DNA from: Mycobacterium sp. AT1
GTDB taxonomy: Bacteria > Actinomycetota > Actinomycetes > Mycobacteriales > Mycobacteriaceae
Direction of reading: 5' to 3'
Length of the DNA stretch: 64,000 bases
NCBI RefSeq assembly: GCF_002043095.1
Contig: NZ_MVOC01000008.1
Location: 58,729 to 122,728 of the forward strand
The position numbers and the translations under genes are program-made. Numbering within the stretch: the stretch's first letter is position 1; the number at the start of each line of letters is the position of its first letter. This document shows, piece by piece, positions 50,835-59,383 of this stretch. Below the pieces are notes generated by a model. It was given only the letters and a program-made list of their open reading frames with translations, did not search any database and was not told the origin of the DNA.

Positions 50835-51601
50835 CGTGTTGCTCCTCGTTCGCTGAACGCCGACGCGCCGTTGCGGCCGGCTCCGTGGCTGATGTGGTTG
50901 ACGACCGCGTTGAGTTCATCATCCAGTGCGGCGGACAGGGATTCGCCTAGGCCGGAGATCACCAATCGTTTGATGGTCACCAGCGCGTCACGTTGCCGCC
51001 CTGCCATGGTGGTCACGAATTCCTCTGTGGCCCGATCGAATTCGGACTGCGGAAAGCTGCGGTAGGCCAGGCCCAACCGCACGGCGTCGGTACCCGAGAG
51101 TCTGTCTCCGCTGAGCAGTAGCCCCATCGCCTGCTGCATGCCAACGAGTCGTGGTAGTCGCGCGGTACTGCCCCCACCGGGGATCATTCCGAATCGGACG
51201 TGGTTGTCCGCTATCCGCGCATCGTCGCTGGCGAGCACGATGTCGGCGGCCTGCAGCAACTCGAACCCGCCGGCCGCGGCGACGCCCTCCACGGCTGCCA
51301 CCACGGGAATGTTGACGCTGGCAATGGCGTCGCATGCCCGTCGAAAAGCCTCGAACAAGGTACGCAGCGCGTCTGAGCCCTGCTCGCGAAGCCGTTCCAC
51401 CTCCGCGAAATCGCCTCCGGCGCAAAAGTTTCCCGCTGCGCCTCTGATGAGGATCACGTTCACCGCCGGATCCGATCCCAACGTGTGAAGTGCCCGCTGG
51501 AGTGCTTCCGCCAACTCGACGTTGATCGCATTCAGCTGATCCGGACGGCTCAGGGTGATCCGGCCGACTCCGGCAGCGGCCGTGGCCAACACCGATGTCA
51601 T
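50831..51601 (-). CDS. Enoyl-CoA hydratase/isomerase (crotonase) C
   Basis: The 256-residue crotonase has [12 protein letters not shown] and [27 protein letters not shown]. The first catalytic Glu is present (GGFELLQ), while the second is missing ([14 protein letters not shown]). Of the three tandem crotonases this one is nearest to a normal enoyl-CoA hydratase. It overlaps the SDR stop and the crotonase B start by four bases each. Substrate not identifiable. Confidence 0.88.
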   Translation of the reverse strand: MTSVLATAAAGVGRITLSRPDQLNAINVELAEALQRALHTLGSDPAVNVILIRGAAGNFCAGGDFAEVERLREQGSDALRTLFEAFRRACDAIASVNIPVVAAVEGVAAAGGFELLQAADIVLASDDARIADNHVRFGMIPGGGSTARLPRLVGMQQAMGLLLSGDRLSGTDAVRLGLAYRSFPQSEFDRATEEFVTTMAGRQRDALVTIKRLVISGLGESLSAALDDELNAVVNHISHGAGRNGASAFSERGATR

Positions 51602-52332
51602 ATGTATCGGCCCCCGCCGACCTCGATCACCGTTCCGGTGATGTAGCTCGACAGATCCGAGGCCAGGAAAACCACCGCACCCGCAACCTCGGCCGGCTCC
51701 CCCGCGCGCTTCATCGGGACGTCGGCTTCGCGCTGAGCGAAGACTTCCGGGGGCATGGCCTCGGTCATCGGAGTGCGGATGAGTCCCGGTTGCACGGCGT
51801 TGACCCGAACGTTGTGGTGCGCCAACTCCTTGGCCGCGGATTTGGTCAATCCGACGATGCCGGCCTTTGCGGCGCTGTAGTTGGTCTGTCCGGGGTTGCC
51901 GGATTTTCCGGACAGCGACGAGATGTTGATGATGCTGCCCGTCTTGGCCTCTCGCATCACCGCCGACGCCTCGCGCACCCCTAGCCAGGTGCCGCGCAGG
52001 TGCACGGTAATGACGGCGTCGAACTGATCGACGGTCATCTTCTTCAAGGAGGCGTCCCTGGTGATACCGGCGTTGTTGACGAACACGTCGAGGCGACCGA
52101 ACTGGCCCACGGTGTCGCGGACGACCGCCTTCACCTGATCCTCGGAGGTGACGTCGCAGGCCAACCCGAGACCACCGATCTCGTCGGCAGCGGCCTTGGC
52201 TGCGTCCCCGTCTAGGTCGACGAGCACCACGTGTGCGCCATGTGCGTGCAGCGACCGGGCGATCTCGCGGCCAATCCCCTGACCTGCCCCAGTGACGATG
52301 GCGACGCGCTCGGCAAGCAGGGAATCGACCAT
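51598..52332 (-). CDS. SDR oxidoreductase, FabG-like
   Basis: The 244-residue SDR has TGAGQGIG (13-20), [32 protein letters not shown] with Ser, Tyr and Lys, and the C-terminal IEVGGGRYI. It resembles 3-oxoacyl reductases and (3R)-hydroxyacyl dehydrogenases. It is the first gene of the nine-gene leftward operon that runs to 43442, behind operator site 8. In a degradative operon it would oxidise a 3-hydroxyacyl-CoA or a dihydrodiol made by the dioxygenase. Confidence 0.9.
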   Translation of the reverse strand: MVDSLLAERVAIVTGAGQGIGREIARSLHAHGAHVVLVDLDGDAAKAAADEIGGLGLACDVTSEDQVKAVVRDTVGQFGRLDVFVNNAGITRDASLKKMTVDQFDAVITVHLRGTWLGVREASAVMREAKTGSIINISSLSGKSGNPGQTNYSAAKAGIVGLTKSAAKELAHHNVRVNAVQPGLIRTPMTEAMPPEVFAQREADVPMKRAGEPAEVAGAVVFLASDLSSYITGTVIEVGGGRYI

Positions 52333-52366
52333 GGGTTATGCGGCTCCAAACCTGAGAGGGACTACT

Positions 52367-52384
52367 TTCTAATCAATATTAAAC
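52367..52384 (-). promoter_or_regulatory. 7-4-7 operator (site 8) of the dioxygenase-thiolase operon
   Basis: TTCTAAT-CAAT-ATTAAAC, read on the plus strand, lies 35 bp upstream of the SDR start at 52332. On the minus strand TAATAT within it is a candidate -10 box. Confidence 0.55.
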
Positions 52385-52462
52385 TACCCGCGAGATTGGT
52401 TCAACCACCCCGCTCACTTTCTCGACGGTTCACTGTCCAGCCAACGCACGGCAACCCACTCT

Positions 52463-52480
52463 TTTTACTGTGTGTTAAAT
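52463..52480 (+). promoter_or_regulatory. 7-4-7 operator/promoter (site 9) of the MBL-racemase operon
   Basis: TTTTACT-GTGT-GTTAAAT. The right half overlaps the -10 TAAATT (52476-52481), giving a transcript start near 52488 and a 29-base leader with GGAGGAGAG before ATG 52517. Sites 8 and 9 control divergent operons. Confidence 0.6.
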
Positions 52481-52516
52481 TGCGATTTTGCCGTCGGAGG
52501 AGAGGGATTCGCCAAG

Positions 52517-53557
52517 ATGTCGAACCATCGTTTAGCCGACGACCGAGAGACGTGTACCGCAGCTGATCTGCCACCTCACGTCGTCAAGATTCCGTTACCC
52601 CTGCCGATGAAAGACCTGAAGGTGGTGAACGTCTACGCAATCTTGGGAACGGACGGCGTGACGTTGGTGGATTCGGGCTGGTCCGACGGACACAGTGAGA
52701 CCGTCCTGGTCGACGCCCTCGACCGGCTCGGCTACACCCCCGCCGACATACGGCGCATCGTTGTCACTCACCACCACTGGGATCACTACTCACGAGCCAT
52801 CGATTGGCAACGGCGTTACGGGACCGTGGTGATGATCGGCCGGGAGGAGCGGCATTCGATCGAAGCCTTCGACGAGCGAACCCGTGCCTACCCCTTACAG
52901 GCGCGACTCCTACTCGCGGCCGGGGCGACCGACCTCTCGCAGACCATTGCCGACTATCCGCTGGAGACCTTCGAACGAAATGTCCCGCTGGGACCCGCCG
53001 ACGTCTGGCTGGACGACGGTGAGCACATCGACTGCGGTGGAATCGATCTCGTTGCCCGGGCCACGCCAGGCCACACCCGGGGTCACCTGGTCTATGAGGA
53101 CCACCGAGCAGGCCTCACGTTTACCGGCGACCACATCCTGCCCAGGATCACGCCGTCGATCGCCCTGGAACGGGTACCGGAAGCGTTGCCGCTGCGGTCA
53201 TATCTGGCGTCGTTGCAGCTCTTCGTCGATCTGCCGGACACGTTGATGCTCCCTGCCCACGGTGACGTCAGCCCGAGTGTCAAGACACGGGCCGAAGCAC
53301 TCATCGAACACCACCGAGAACGTCTCGATCAAGCCCGCGAGCTGGTGGCGGCGGGCAACTCGACCGCCTATCAAATCGCCAAGCAGATGTTGTGGACCCG
53401 ACATGAACGCACCGTCGACGAGCTCGGTCCGGTACACGGCATGACTGCCGTCCTCGAGATATTGGCCCATGTTGAGCTTCTGGCGACCCGCGGGATATTG
53501 GAGCGCACGGAGTCTGACGGGACGAGCCACTACGCCGTCAGCCAGAAGGGGGCCTGA
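52517..53557 (+). CDS. Metallo-beta-lactamase-fold hydrolase
   Basis: The 346-residue product has the zinc motif THHHWDH (His85, His87, Asp89, His90), a downstream GHTRGHLVYE His, FTGDHILPR Asp and an AHGDVSP His, so both metal sites are complete. The C-terminal region, with HELLATRGILERTESDGTSHYAV, is the winged-helix tail of the beta-lactamase-related hydrolases. Such proteins act as thioesterases or lactonases. ATG 52517 follows GGAGGAGAG; a GTG at 52472 is within the operator and unlikely. It begins the MBL-MDMPI-racemase-kinase operon. Confidence 0.87.
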   Translation: MSNHRLADDRETCTAADLPPHVVKIPLPLPMKDLKVVNVYAILGTDGVTLVDSGWSDGHSETVLVDALDRLGYTPADIRRIVVTHHHWDHYSRAIDWQRRYGTVVMIGREERHSIEAFDERTRAYPLQARLLLAAGATDLSQTIADYPLETFERNVPLGPADVWLDDGEHIDCGGIDLVARATPGHTRGHLVYEDHRAGLTFTGDHILPRITPSIALERVPEALPLRSYLASLQLFVDLPDTLMLPAHGDVSPSVKTRAEALIEHHRERLDQARELVAAGNSTAYQIAKQMLWTRHERTVDELGPVHGMTAVLEILAHVELLATRGILERTESDGTSHYAVSQKGA

Positions 53558-53563
53558 GCCGCG

Positions 53564-54361
53564 ATGCCACTCCAATCGATCCCGAACCGTACGTCGGCCC
53601 TGCGCGCCGAACGTCTCGAAGTCTTGCGCTTCTGTTCTGAGCTGAGCCCCGAAGAATGGTCCGCACCAAGCAACGCCAGCGGATGGCGGGTCCAAGATGT
53701 TTTGGCGCACATGGGGTCCGGATGCCACTCGCTGTTCACCCCCTCGGCAGCGGCAGTGTTGTTGAGCAAGGACATCGAGAGCACCAACGACACCATGGTC
53801 GCGACCCGTCGGTCGTGGGAACCAGGGCAGGTGCTCGACGAGTACACCCGCTGGAGCGGGTGGGTCACCCGGTTGTCGGGCTTGATCGGCGCTACCCCAA
53901 TTGCCCAAGTTCGGCTCCCCTTAGCCGAATTGGGTTCCTTCCCAACCGGATTGCTCCTTGGTGCAGCAATGGTCTTCGATCAACACACCCACCTGCGCTT
54001 TGACATGGCCCCGGCTATCGGCAAGGTGTCTCCACCGACCGATGCCAGCCGGATGTCGGTGGTCATCGAGTGGATGCTGGCGGTGCTGTCGAACCAACTG
54101 CGCAAAACGCCGCAGGACTGGATGCACCAACCCGTGAGCCTCACGCTGACCGGGTCCGGCGGCGGCGCGTGGTCGATCGCGGCAGACGGCGCCGTCACCT
54201 CGGACGTGGCGTCCGAACCCACCTACGCCGATATCGTCGCCTCAGCCGACGAATTCCCTGAATGGGCGACGCGCCGCGCACCGTGGCGAGACCGCAACGT
54301 CACCATCGGCGGCAACCACGAGTACGGTGAGCGGTTCCTCGACGCGATGAACATCGTCTGA
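53564..54361 (+). CDS. DinB/mycothiol-dependent maleylpyruvate isomerase (MDMPI)-like protein
   Basis: The 265-residue protein has an N-terminal four-helix bundle with WRVQDVLAHMGSGCHSLF and FDQHTHLRFD, whose histidines match the metal triad of MDMPI/DinB proteins. A C-terminal region with VSLTLTGSGGGAWSIAADGAVTSDVASEP resembles the MDMPI C domain. These proteins use mycothiol in actinobacteria for isomerisation or thiol transfer. It begins 7 bp after the MBL gene, and its stop overlaps the racemase ATG. Role in the pathway not known. Confidence 0.78.
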   Translation: MPLQSIPNRTSALRAERLEVLRFCSELSPEEWSAPSNASGWRVQDVLAHMGSGCHSLFTPSAAAVLLSKDIESTNDTMVATRRSWEPGQVLDEYTRWSGWVTRLSGLIGATPIAQVRLPLAELGSFPTGLLLGAAMVFDQHTHLRFDMAPAIGKVSPPTDASRMSVVIEWMLAVLSNQLRKTPQDWMHQPVSLTLTGSGGGAWSIAADGAVTSDVASEPTYADIVASADEFPEWATRRAPWRDRNVTIGGNHEYGERFLDAMNIV

Positions 54362-55515
54362 TGACCACACCGAAACCCGCCCCGCTACACGGTGTCCGCG
54401 TACTCGAAGTCGGCGGTATGGGTCCGGGCCCTTTCGCCGGAATGACGTTGGCCGACATGGGCGCCGAGGTCGTCCGCATCGATCGGCCCGGTGGCCTGGG
54501 AGTGTTCCCTGGTCTTCCCACCCAGGATGTCCTCAACCGCGGAAAGCGTTCGGTCTGCCTTGATCTGAAGCAACCGGCCGCCGTCGAGGCGCTGCTCGCG
54601 ATGGCCGCGCAGGCCGACATTCTCATCGAAGGACACCGCCCTGGCGTGGCTGAGCGGCTGGGAATCGGCCCCGCCGACTGTCAAGCCCGCAACCCCGCAC
54701 TGGTCTACGGGCGCATGACGGGTTGGGGTCAGGACGGTCCGCTTTCCCAGCGGGCCGGTCACGACATCTCCTACATCGCGCTCACCGGAGCGCTGCACGC
54801 CATCGGCGACGCCGACGGCCCACCGCAGATCCCGCTCAACGTCGTCGGCGACTTCGGCGGTGGCGGAACCTATTTGGTGATGGGTGTACTGGCAGCCCTG
54901 TGGGAGGCCGGCCGGACCGGCAGCGGACGCATCGTGGATGCCGCCATCGTCGACGGGGCGGCACATCTGATGTCGGGAACCCACGCGATGCTCAACACCG
55001 GCACGTGGCGTGACGAACGCGGGGTGAACATGCTCGACGGAGGCGCGCCGTACTACGCCATCTACGAAACCAGCGACGCCGGCCACATGGCCGTCGGCGC
55101 CATCGAGCCCAAGTTCTATCGTCTGCTTCTGGCCGGACTGGGTCTGCACGAAGTCGACACCTCCCAGCAGGACGACCGATCGACGTGGCCACGAACACGA
55201 CAGCAGATCGCCACGGCGTTCGGCGAGCACACCAGAGCGCACTGGACCGAGGTCTTCGAGTCGACCGACGCATGTGTGGCTCCCGTCATGAGCCTGCGCG
55301 AAGCCGCCAAGCACCCCCATCTGAGAGCCCGCGGCACCGTCGTCGAGCACGACGGCGTCGTGCAAGCCGCCCCTGCACCACGCTTCTCCGGAACACCCGC
55401 CGTCGTCGGCGCCGCTCCGGTGCCGATGGGCGCTGATACACGCACTGTGCTCGCGGAGTGGGGTATCGCAGATGACCTCATCACGAGTGTGACGGACGAC
55501 GGGAAGATCTCATGA
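54361..55515 (+). CDS. Alpha-methylacyl-CoA racemase (CaiB/BaiF family III)
   Basis: The 384-residue protein has the family III fold, with GMGPGPFAGMTLADMGAEVVRIDRPGG at the N-terminus. The racemase catalytic residues His134 (RAGHDISYIAL), Asp164 (NVVGDFGGGG) and Glu249 (VGAIEPK) have the same spacing as those known in mycobacterial MCR. CoA-transferases have an Asp nucleophile in another place. It thus interconverts (2R)- and (2S)-2-methylacyl-CoA, a step needed for branched side chains such as those of sterols or isoprenoids before acyl-CoA dehydrogenase. It overlaps the next kinase gene by four bases. Confidence 0.9.
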   Translation: MTTPKPAPLHGVRVLEVGGMGPGPFAGMTLADMGAEVVRIDRPGGLGVFPGLPTQDVLNRGKRSVCLDLKQPAAVEALLAMAAQADILIEGHRPGVAERLGIGPADCQARNPALVYGRMTGWGQDGPLSQRAGHDISYIALTGALHAIGDADGPPQIPLNVVGDFGGGGTYLVMGVLAALWEAGRTGSGRIVDAAIVDGAAHLMSGTHAMLNTGTWRDERGVNMLDGGAPYYAIYETSDAGHMAVGAIEPKFYRLLLAGLGLHEVDTSQQDDRSTWPRTRQQIATAFGEHTRAHWTEVFESTDACVAPVMSLREAAKHPHLRARGTVVEHDGVVQAAPAPRFSGTPAVVGAAPVPMGADTRTVLAEWGIADDLITSVTDDGKIS

Positions 55516-56705
55516 CATTTCGCGACAGGGTTTCGACGATGGCAACTGTCGGCCAGATCGCCTCGTCGATCATCCGAGAGAGAATCGCGCCGCAGGCACC
55601 CATCAATGATCCGAGGGTCGTGCCACCCTCAGCGGAAGCCATTACCCCCGAATGGCTTACCGCGGTCCTGTGTCGTGAGGTCGAGGGCGCGCGGGTCGTG
55701 GACGTCAAGGTGTCGGGCGGAGACGACGGCACCAGCGCGCGTCGCGCCCTGCGCGTCGTCTACAACGAGGCCGGCACGACAGCTGGACTGCCGACCCAAT
55801 TGTTCACGAAGTCGACGGCAACCCTTGGCTCTCGGATGCTGCTCGGCGTCACCGGTATCGCCGAGGGCGAATCCGTGTTCTACAACCACGCAAGGCCAGA
55901 CCTGAAGTTGCGCAGCCCCCACGCCTTCTACTCCGGTTACGACCCTCAGTCGCATCGATCTCTGGTTATCCTGGAAGACCTCACCGCCCGTGGCTGGACC
56001 TTTCCCGATCCGATGACCAACACCGTGTCCCGCAAGGATGCCGAGGACATGGTCTCGGAGATGGCGACCTATCACGGCGCATTCTGGGATAGTCCACGAT
56101 TTGGTAGCGACCTCGCTGCCCTTCGGCCGGCCTACGCATGGCAGGAGAATCTCAATCGCAAGGTGGGATTCGAAAAGCGAACTCTCACGGGCCTCGAACG
56201 AGCCAAGGACGTCGTCAACAGCGCACTCCATGCCCAACGCGACAAGCTCTACCCCGCCTTCATGCGGTCGTTGTCACTGCACCGCGCCGCCCCAATCACG
56301 CTGCTACACCAAGACCTTCACCTCGGAAACTGGTTGCGTGACGAGAACGGCCGGATGGGTCTCTACGACTGGCAGTGCGTCGCGCAGGGAAGTTGGGCCC
56401 TGGACTACTCGTACGCACTCGGGGGCGCATTGACGACCGAGGACCGACGAGAGTGGCAGGAAGATCTCCTCCGGCTCTACCTCGAGCATCTCAAGGACAG
56501 CGGCGCCACCTCCGTGCCTTCGTTCGATGCTGCGTGGCTGGCATACCGGCAGCAGCCGATGCACGCCCTGGCCTTCGCGCTGTTCACCAACGGTGGCAGC
56601 CGTTTCGAACCCGAATTGCAGCCCAAGGATTACACGCTGGCATCGATCGAAAAGATCGCGCAGCACGTGACCGATCTGGGGTCGATGGACGCACTCGTCC
56701 CCTGA
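55512..56705 (+). CDS. APH-family phosphotransferase, copy 5
   Basis: The 397-residue kinase-fold protein has an intact His, Asp and Asn in LLHQDLHLGNWL, the metal Asp in GLYDWQCVAQG, and a hinge LVILEDLTARG. It is similar to the ecdysteroid-kinase-like branch and lies in the racemase operon. It is not closely similar to the four other copies, so each kinase probably has its own substrate. It would phosphorylate a hydroxylated branched-chain intermediate; this is inference. Confidence 0.78.
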   Translation: MTFRDRVSTMATVGQIASSIIRERIAPQAPINDPRVVPPSAEAITPEWLTAVLCREVEGARVVDVKVSGGDDGTSARRALRVVYNEAGTTAGLPTQLFTKSTATLGSRMLLGVTGIAEGESVFYNHARPDLKLRSPHAFYSGYDPQSHRSLVILEDLTARGWTFPDPMTNTVSRKDAEDMVSEMATYHGAFWDSPRFGSDLAALRPAYAWQENLNRKVGFEKRTLTGLERAKDVVNSALHAQRDKLYPAFMRSLSLHRAAPITLLHQDLHLGNWLRDENGRMGLYDWQCVAQGSWALDYSYALGGALTTEDRREWQEDLLRLYLEHLKDSGATSVPSFDAAWLAYRQQPMHALAFALFTNGGSRFEPELQPKDYTLASIEKIAQHVTDLGSMDALVP

Positions 56706-56716
56706 TCGCGGGGCAG

Positions 56717-56884
56717 TCAGTTTGACTGGTCCACACCCGCGCGGCGCGAGGCGACCGTCCGGAGGTCGCCGGCCAAGCGCACCCGTGCCGGCATGGCGTC
56801 GCGGGCGACACGCATGGCGACGTAGTGCCCCGGAACCGGCGCGGCCTCGACGGGGCCATCCGGGGTGACGACCGTGACGCCATC
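56717..56884 (-). other. Possible relic of a deleted gene
   Basis: A minus-strand frame of 55 codons ending at TGA 56717-56719 reads like a normal protein C-terminus (PVPGHYVAMRVARDAMPARVRLAGDLRTV) but meets a stop codon upstream and has no start with an RBS. It may be the remaining tail of a lost gene or chance; nothing else is seen between 56706 and 56930. Confidence 0.25.
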
Positions 56885-56930
56885 CGGCTGTCACAATCAC
56901 CGACGGTTCCACACGCCGGGTGCCCCTTGG

Positions 56931-57779
56931 TCAGTAACCGAAGTAGACCGCCGCCATGTCGTCGCCGCCGTGACCGGCCTCGCTGGCGGCGTCGAAGGCC
57001 GCGCGGACACCGTCGACCAGCACCGTGGACAGGCCCGCCGCCTCGATCGCGTCGCGGATCAGCCCGGTGTCCTTGCGGACGCCATCCACGCTGAACTGCG
57101 GGGCGAACGACGACTCGACGATCGCCCTACCCTTCATCTGCAGGTAGGGCGAACCCGCTGCGGCTCCGTCGAACGCGTCGAGCATCAGCTGCTGATCCAC
57201 GCCGAGGCCCTTGGCTAGGGCGAGCGACTGGCCGACCGCCGCGGCCAGTGCGCCGATCCACGCGTTGCAGACCAGCTTGAGCTTCGAGCCGAGACCGAGC
57301 TCGTCGCCCACCCAGATCGTCTTGGCCGCCATCGCGTCGAATGCCGGCTGCACCCTCTCGCGAAGGGCGGGGTCACCGGAGGCCAACATGACCAGCTTTC
57401 CCTGCTCGGCGGGCGCCTTGGTGCCGAGCACCGGGCAGTCCAGGAACGCGACGCCATGCTCGGCGGCGACTGCCGCTGTTTGGGCGGCGCCGTCGACGCC
57501 GACGGTTGCGCACTGGACGAAGACCGCGTCCTGCTTCATGGCCGGCAGCACCGTGGCCATCAGCTCGATCGTCGAGGCGGCGTCGAACAGCATCGCCACC
57601 ACGACGTCGGCGTCGGCGACGGCCGCGGTGGGATCGAGGGCGACCGTGGCACCGTCGTCGGCCAGCGGTTCCGACCGCTCGACCGTGCGGTTCCAGACCG
57701 TCACCTCGATGTCCTGGCGCAGCAGCGATTGCGCCATTCCCGCGCCCATGGCGCCCGTTCCCAGAACCGTCACTCGCAT
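56931..57779 (-). CDS. NAD(P)-dependent oxidoreductase, 3-hydroxyisobutyrate dehydrogenase-like
   Basis: The 282-residue product has the Rossmann start MRVTVLGTGAMGAGMAQSLL, the WNRT that selects NADP, FLDCPVLGTKAPAEQGKL for substrate contact, and a catalytic Lys in GLGSKLKLVCNAW. This is the 6-phosphogluconate/3-hydroxyisobutyrate dehydrogenase family. It may oxidise a beta-hydroxyacid or act as an imine reductase-like enzyme. ATG 57779 was chosen since the Rossmann fold begins there; the open frame continues upstream without homology. It is not clearly linked to the catabolic operons. Confidence 0.87.
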   Translation of the reverse strand: MRVTVLGTGAMGAGMAQSLLRQDIEVTVWNRTVERSEPLADDGATVALDPTAAVADADVVVAMLFDAASTIELMATVLPAMKQDAVFVQCATVGVDGAAQTAAVAAEHGVAFLDCPVLGTKAPAEQGKLVMLASGDPALRERVQPAFDAMAAKTIWVGDELGLGSKLKLVCNAWIGALAAAVGQSLALAKGLGVDQQLMLDAFDGAAAGSPYLQMKGRAIVESSFAPQFSVDGVRKDTGLIRDAIEAAGLSTVLVDGVRAAFDAASEAGHGGDDMAAVYFGY

Positions 57780-58268
57780 GAGCCCATTCTGCCGCAACGG
57801 TCTGGGGCTCGACCGTGCGCGTCGGGAGACGGATCTGCGGGACTCGAATGGTTTGAGGTCGACGTCTTGGGGTCCGTGCGAAAGATGAAAGACGATTCGT
57901 CGTCCACACCGCTTCTCGCCGACCCAGGGGCGCCGGCGTCGATCGCTGAACGGCTGTCCGACACCCTCCCCCGGGCTCTGACGAATACGGTTGGCGCGGA
58001 GGATGAATGGGACGCATCCGTCCGGCACCATGCGTATCCGATCAGAGGGTGACGCCGTCGCCGACATCAGCGTGCCCGACCGGCTCTGAGTCATCTCCAT
58101 CCCGAGGATGGGCGACCTTTCATCAATTGCCGGGTGCGGAGCCTGGCAGAGCGTGATGGCCGAGGTGAGTCGTATGCCGCGGTTACTTCGCCCGGTCCGC
58201 TCGACCGGCGCGGCACCCGCTAGCCTGGCTTTCGCGGCGCGGTGCCGCGTTTGCTAGGAGGATTACCC
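57780..58268. other. Intergenic region without a supported gene
   Basis: 489 bp between the reductase start and the MPT64-like start. Small open frames occur in several directions, none with an RBS or recognisable sequence. It must hold the reductase promoter and, at its right end, the MPT64-like RBS (TAGGAGGA). Confidence 0.6.
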
Positions 58269-59072
58269 ATGCGCACTCTCAGCGTGGCCACACTCGCCAC
58301 GGTTGCCACCATCTTCGGTTCGTCCGGCCTAGCGGCGGCGGCGCCAAAGGACTACTGCGCCGATCTCAAGGGCGCCAACACCGGCACCTCGTGTGTCATC
58401 CAGCTCACCGACCCCGCGTACGGCGTGAGCATCAGCATTCCGCAGGACTACCCCGAGCAAAAGTCGGTCTCCGAGTACGTGTCCCAGACGCGCGACGCGT
58501 TCCTCAACGCGGCCAAGTCCGGTGCGCCACGCACGGCGCCCTACCAGTTGACCATTACGCCAACGGAATACACCTCGGCCGTTCCCCCGCGCGGCTCGCA
58601 GGCCGTGGTGTTCAAGGTGACCCAGAGCCTCGGTGACGGGAACTCGAAGACGACCTTCAAGGCGTTCAACTGGGACCAGACCTACCGCAAGACGATCGCC
58701 TACACCGCGGCACCGGACGACAAGCTGAATACGCCGCTGTGGCGAGTCGACGATCCGCTGCCGACCGTCGCGCCGATCGTTCAGGCCGAGTTGCAGAAGC
58801 AGTTGGCACCGCCGCCACCGGTCGCGCCGCCGACGCCGGCGGCGGAAGCGGGACAGCCGGTGACGCCCACGCCGAGCACCACGCCGCCACCGCCGCCCGC
58901 ACCCTTGCCGATCTCGTCGACGGCGCTCTACAACCCGGCCAATTATCAGAACTTCGCGGTGGTCAACGACGGGGTGATCTTCTTCTTCGACCAGGGCGTG
59001 TTGTTGCCCGACTCGGCCGGGCCGCTGCAGGTGCTCGTGCCCCGGTCGGCGATCGACCCGATGATTGCCTAG
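58269..59072 (+). CDS. MPT64-family secreted protein with a proline-rich insertion
   Basis: The 267-residue product has a signal peptide (MRTLSVATLATVATIFGSSGLAAAA). The mature protein starts APKDYCADLKGANTGTSC, continues through IPPRGSQAVVFKV-like and TFKAFNWDQTYRKTI segments, and ends YNPANYQNFAVVNDGVIFFFDQG, then VLVPRSAIDPMIA. These match the MPT64/Rv3036c family closely. Unlike them, about 35 residues rich in Pro, Ala and Thr (roughly 178-215) are inserted between the two conserved halves. ATG 58269 has TAGGAGGA six bases upstream. Secreted; function in the cell envelope or medium is unknown. Confidence 0.9.
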   Translation: MRTLSVATLATVATIFGSSGLAAAAPKDYCADLKGANTGTSCVIQLTDPAYGVSISIPQDYPEQKSVSEYVSQTRDAFLNAAKSGAPRTAPYQLTITPTEYTSAVPPRGSQAVVFKVTQSLGDGNSKTTFKAFNWDQTYRKTIAYTAAPDDKLNTPLWRVDDPLPTVAPIVQAELQKQLAPPPPVAPPTPAAEAGQPVTPTPSTTPPPPPAPLPISSTALYNPANYQNFAVVNDGVIFFFDQGVLLPDSAGPLQVLVPRSAIDPMIA

Positions 59073-59076
59073 TCCT

Positions 59077-59290
59077 TCAGTCGCCCGCGGCCTCGATTGG
59101 GTACGGATGCGCGGTGTCGGACTCGTAGCAGATCGCGAACGGCTTGTTCGTGACGAACAGAAACGTCACGTCGTCGCCCGCGGTGGCATCGGAGCACGAA
59201 CACCTGCATGTCCGTGTCGGGATCGGAAAGCAGTTCCTTGGAAGGGATTTCGGCACCAATCTGCGGGACGACGAACGTCGACCACGGCAT
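59077..59290 (-). pseudogene. Small gene disrupted by a frameshift
   Basis: ATG 59290 has a strong RBS (GAGAGGAG, five bases away) and opens MPWSTFVVPQIGAEIPSKE. Around 59200 the sensible reading moves to another frame, giving SDATAGDDVTFLFVTNKPF and ending at 59077. Removing one base after the codons for QVFV restores a single frame of about 70 residues. It is thus a frameshifted gene or a sequencing error. The family is unknown. It converges with the MPT64-like gene. Confidence 0.55.
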
Positions 59291-59383
59291 GCGGCTCCTC
59301 TCGACATCACCCGCGTCCGTCGCGGGGATTCGGGCAGAACCTTAGTAATCCATTGCTTGCGAATGGTTTTCGACGGATTGCGG

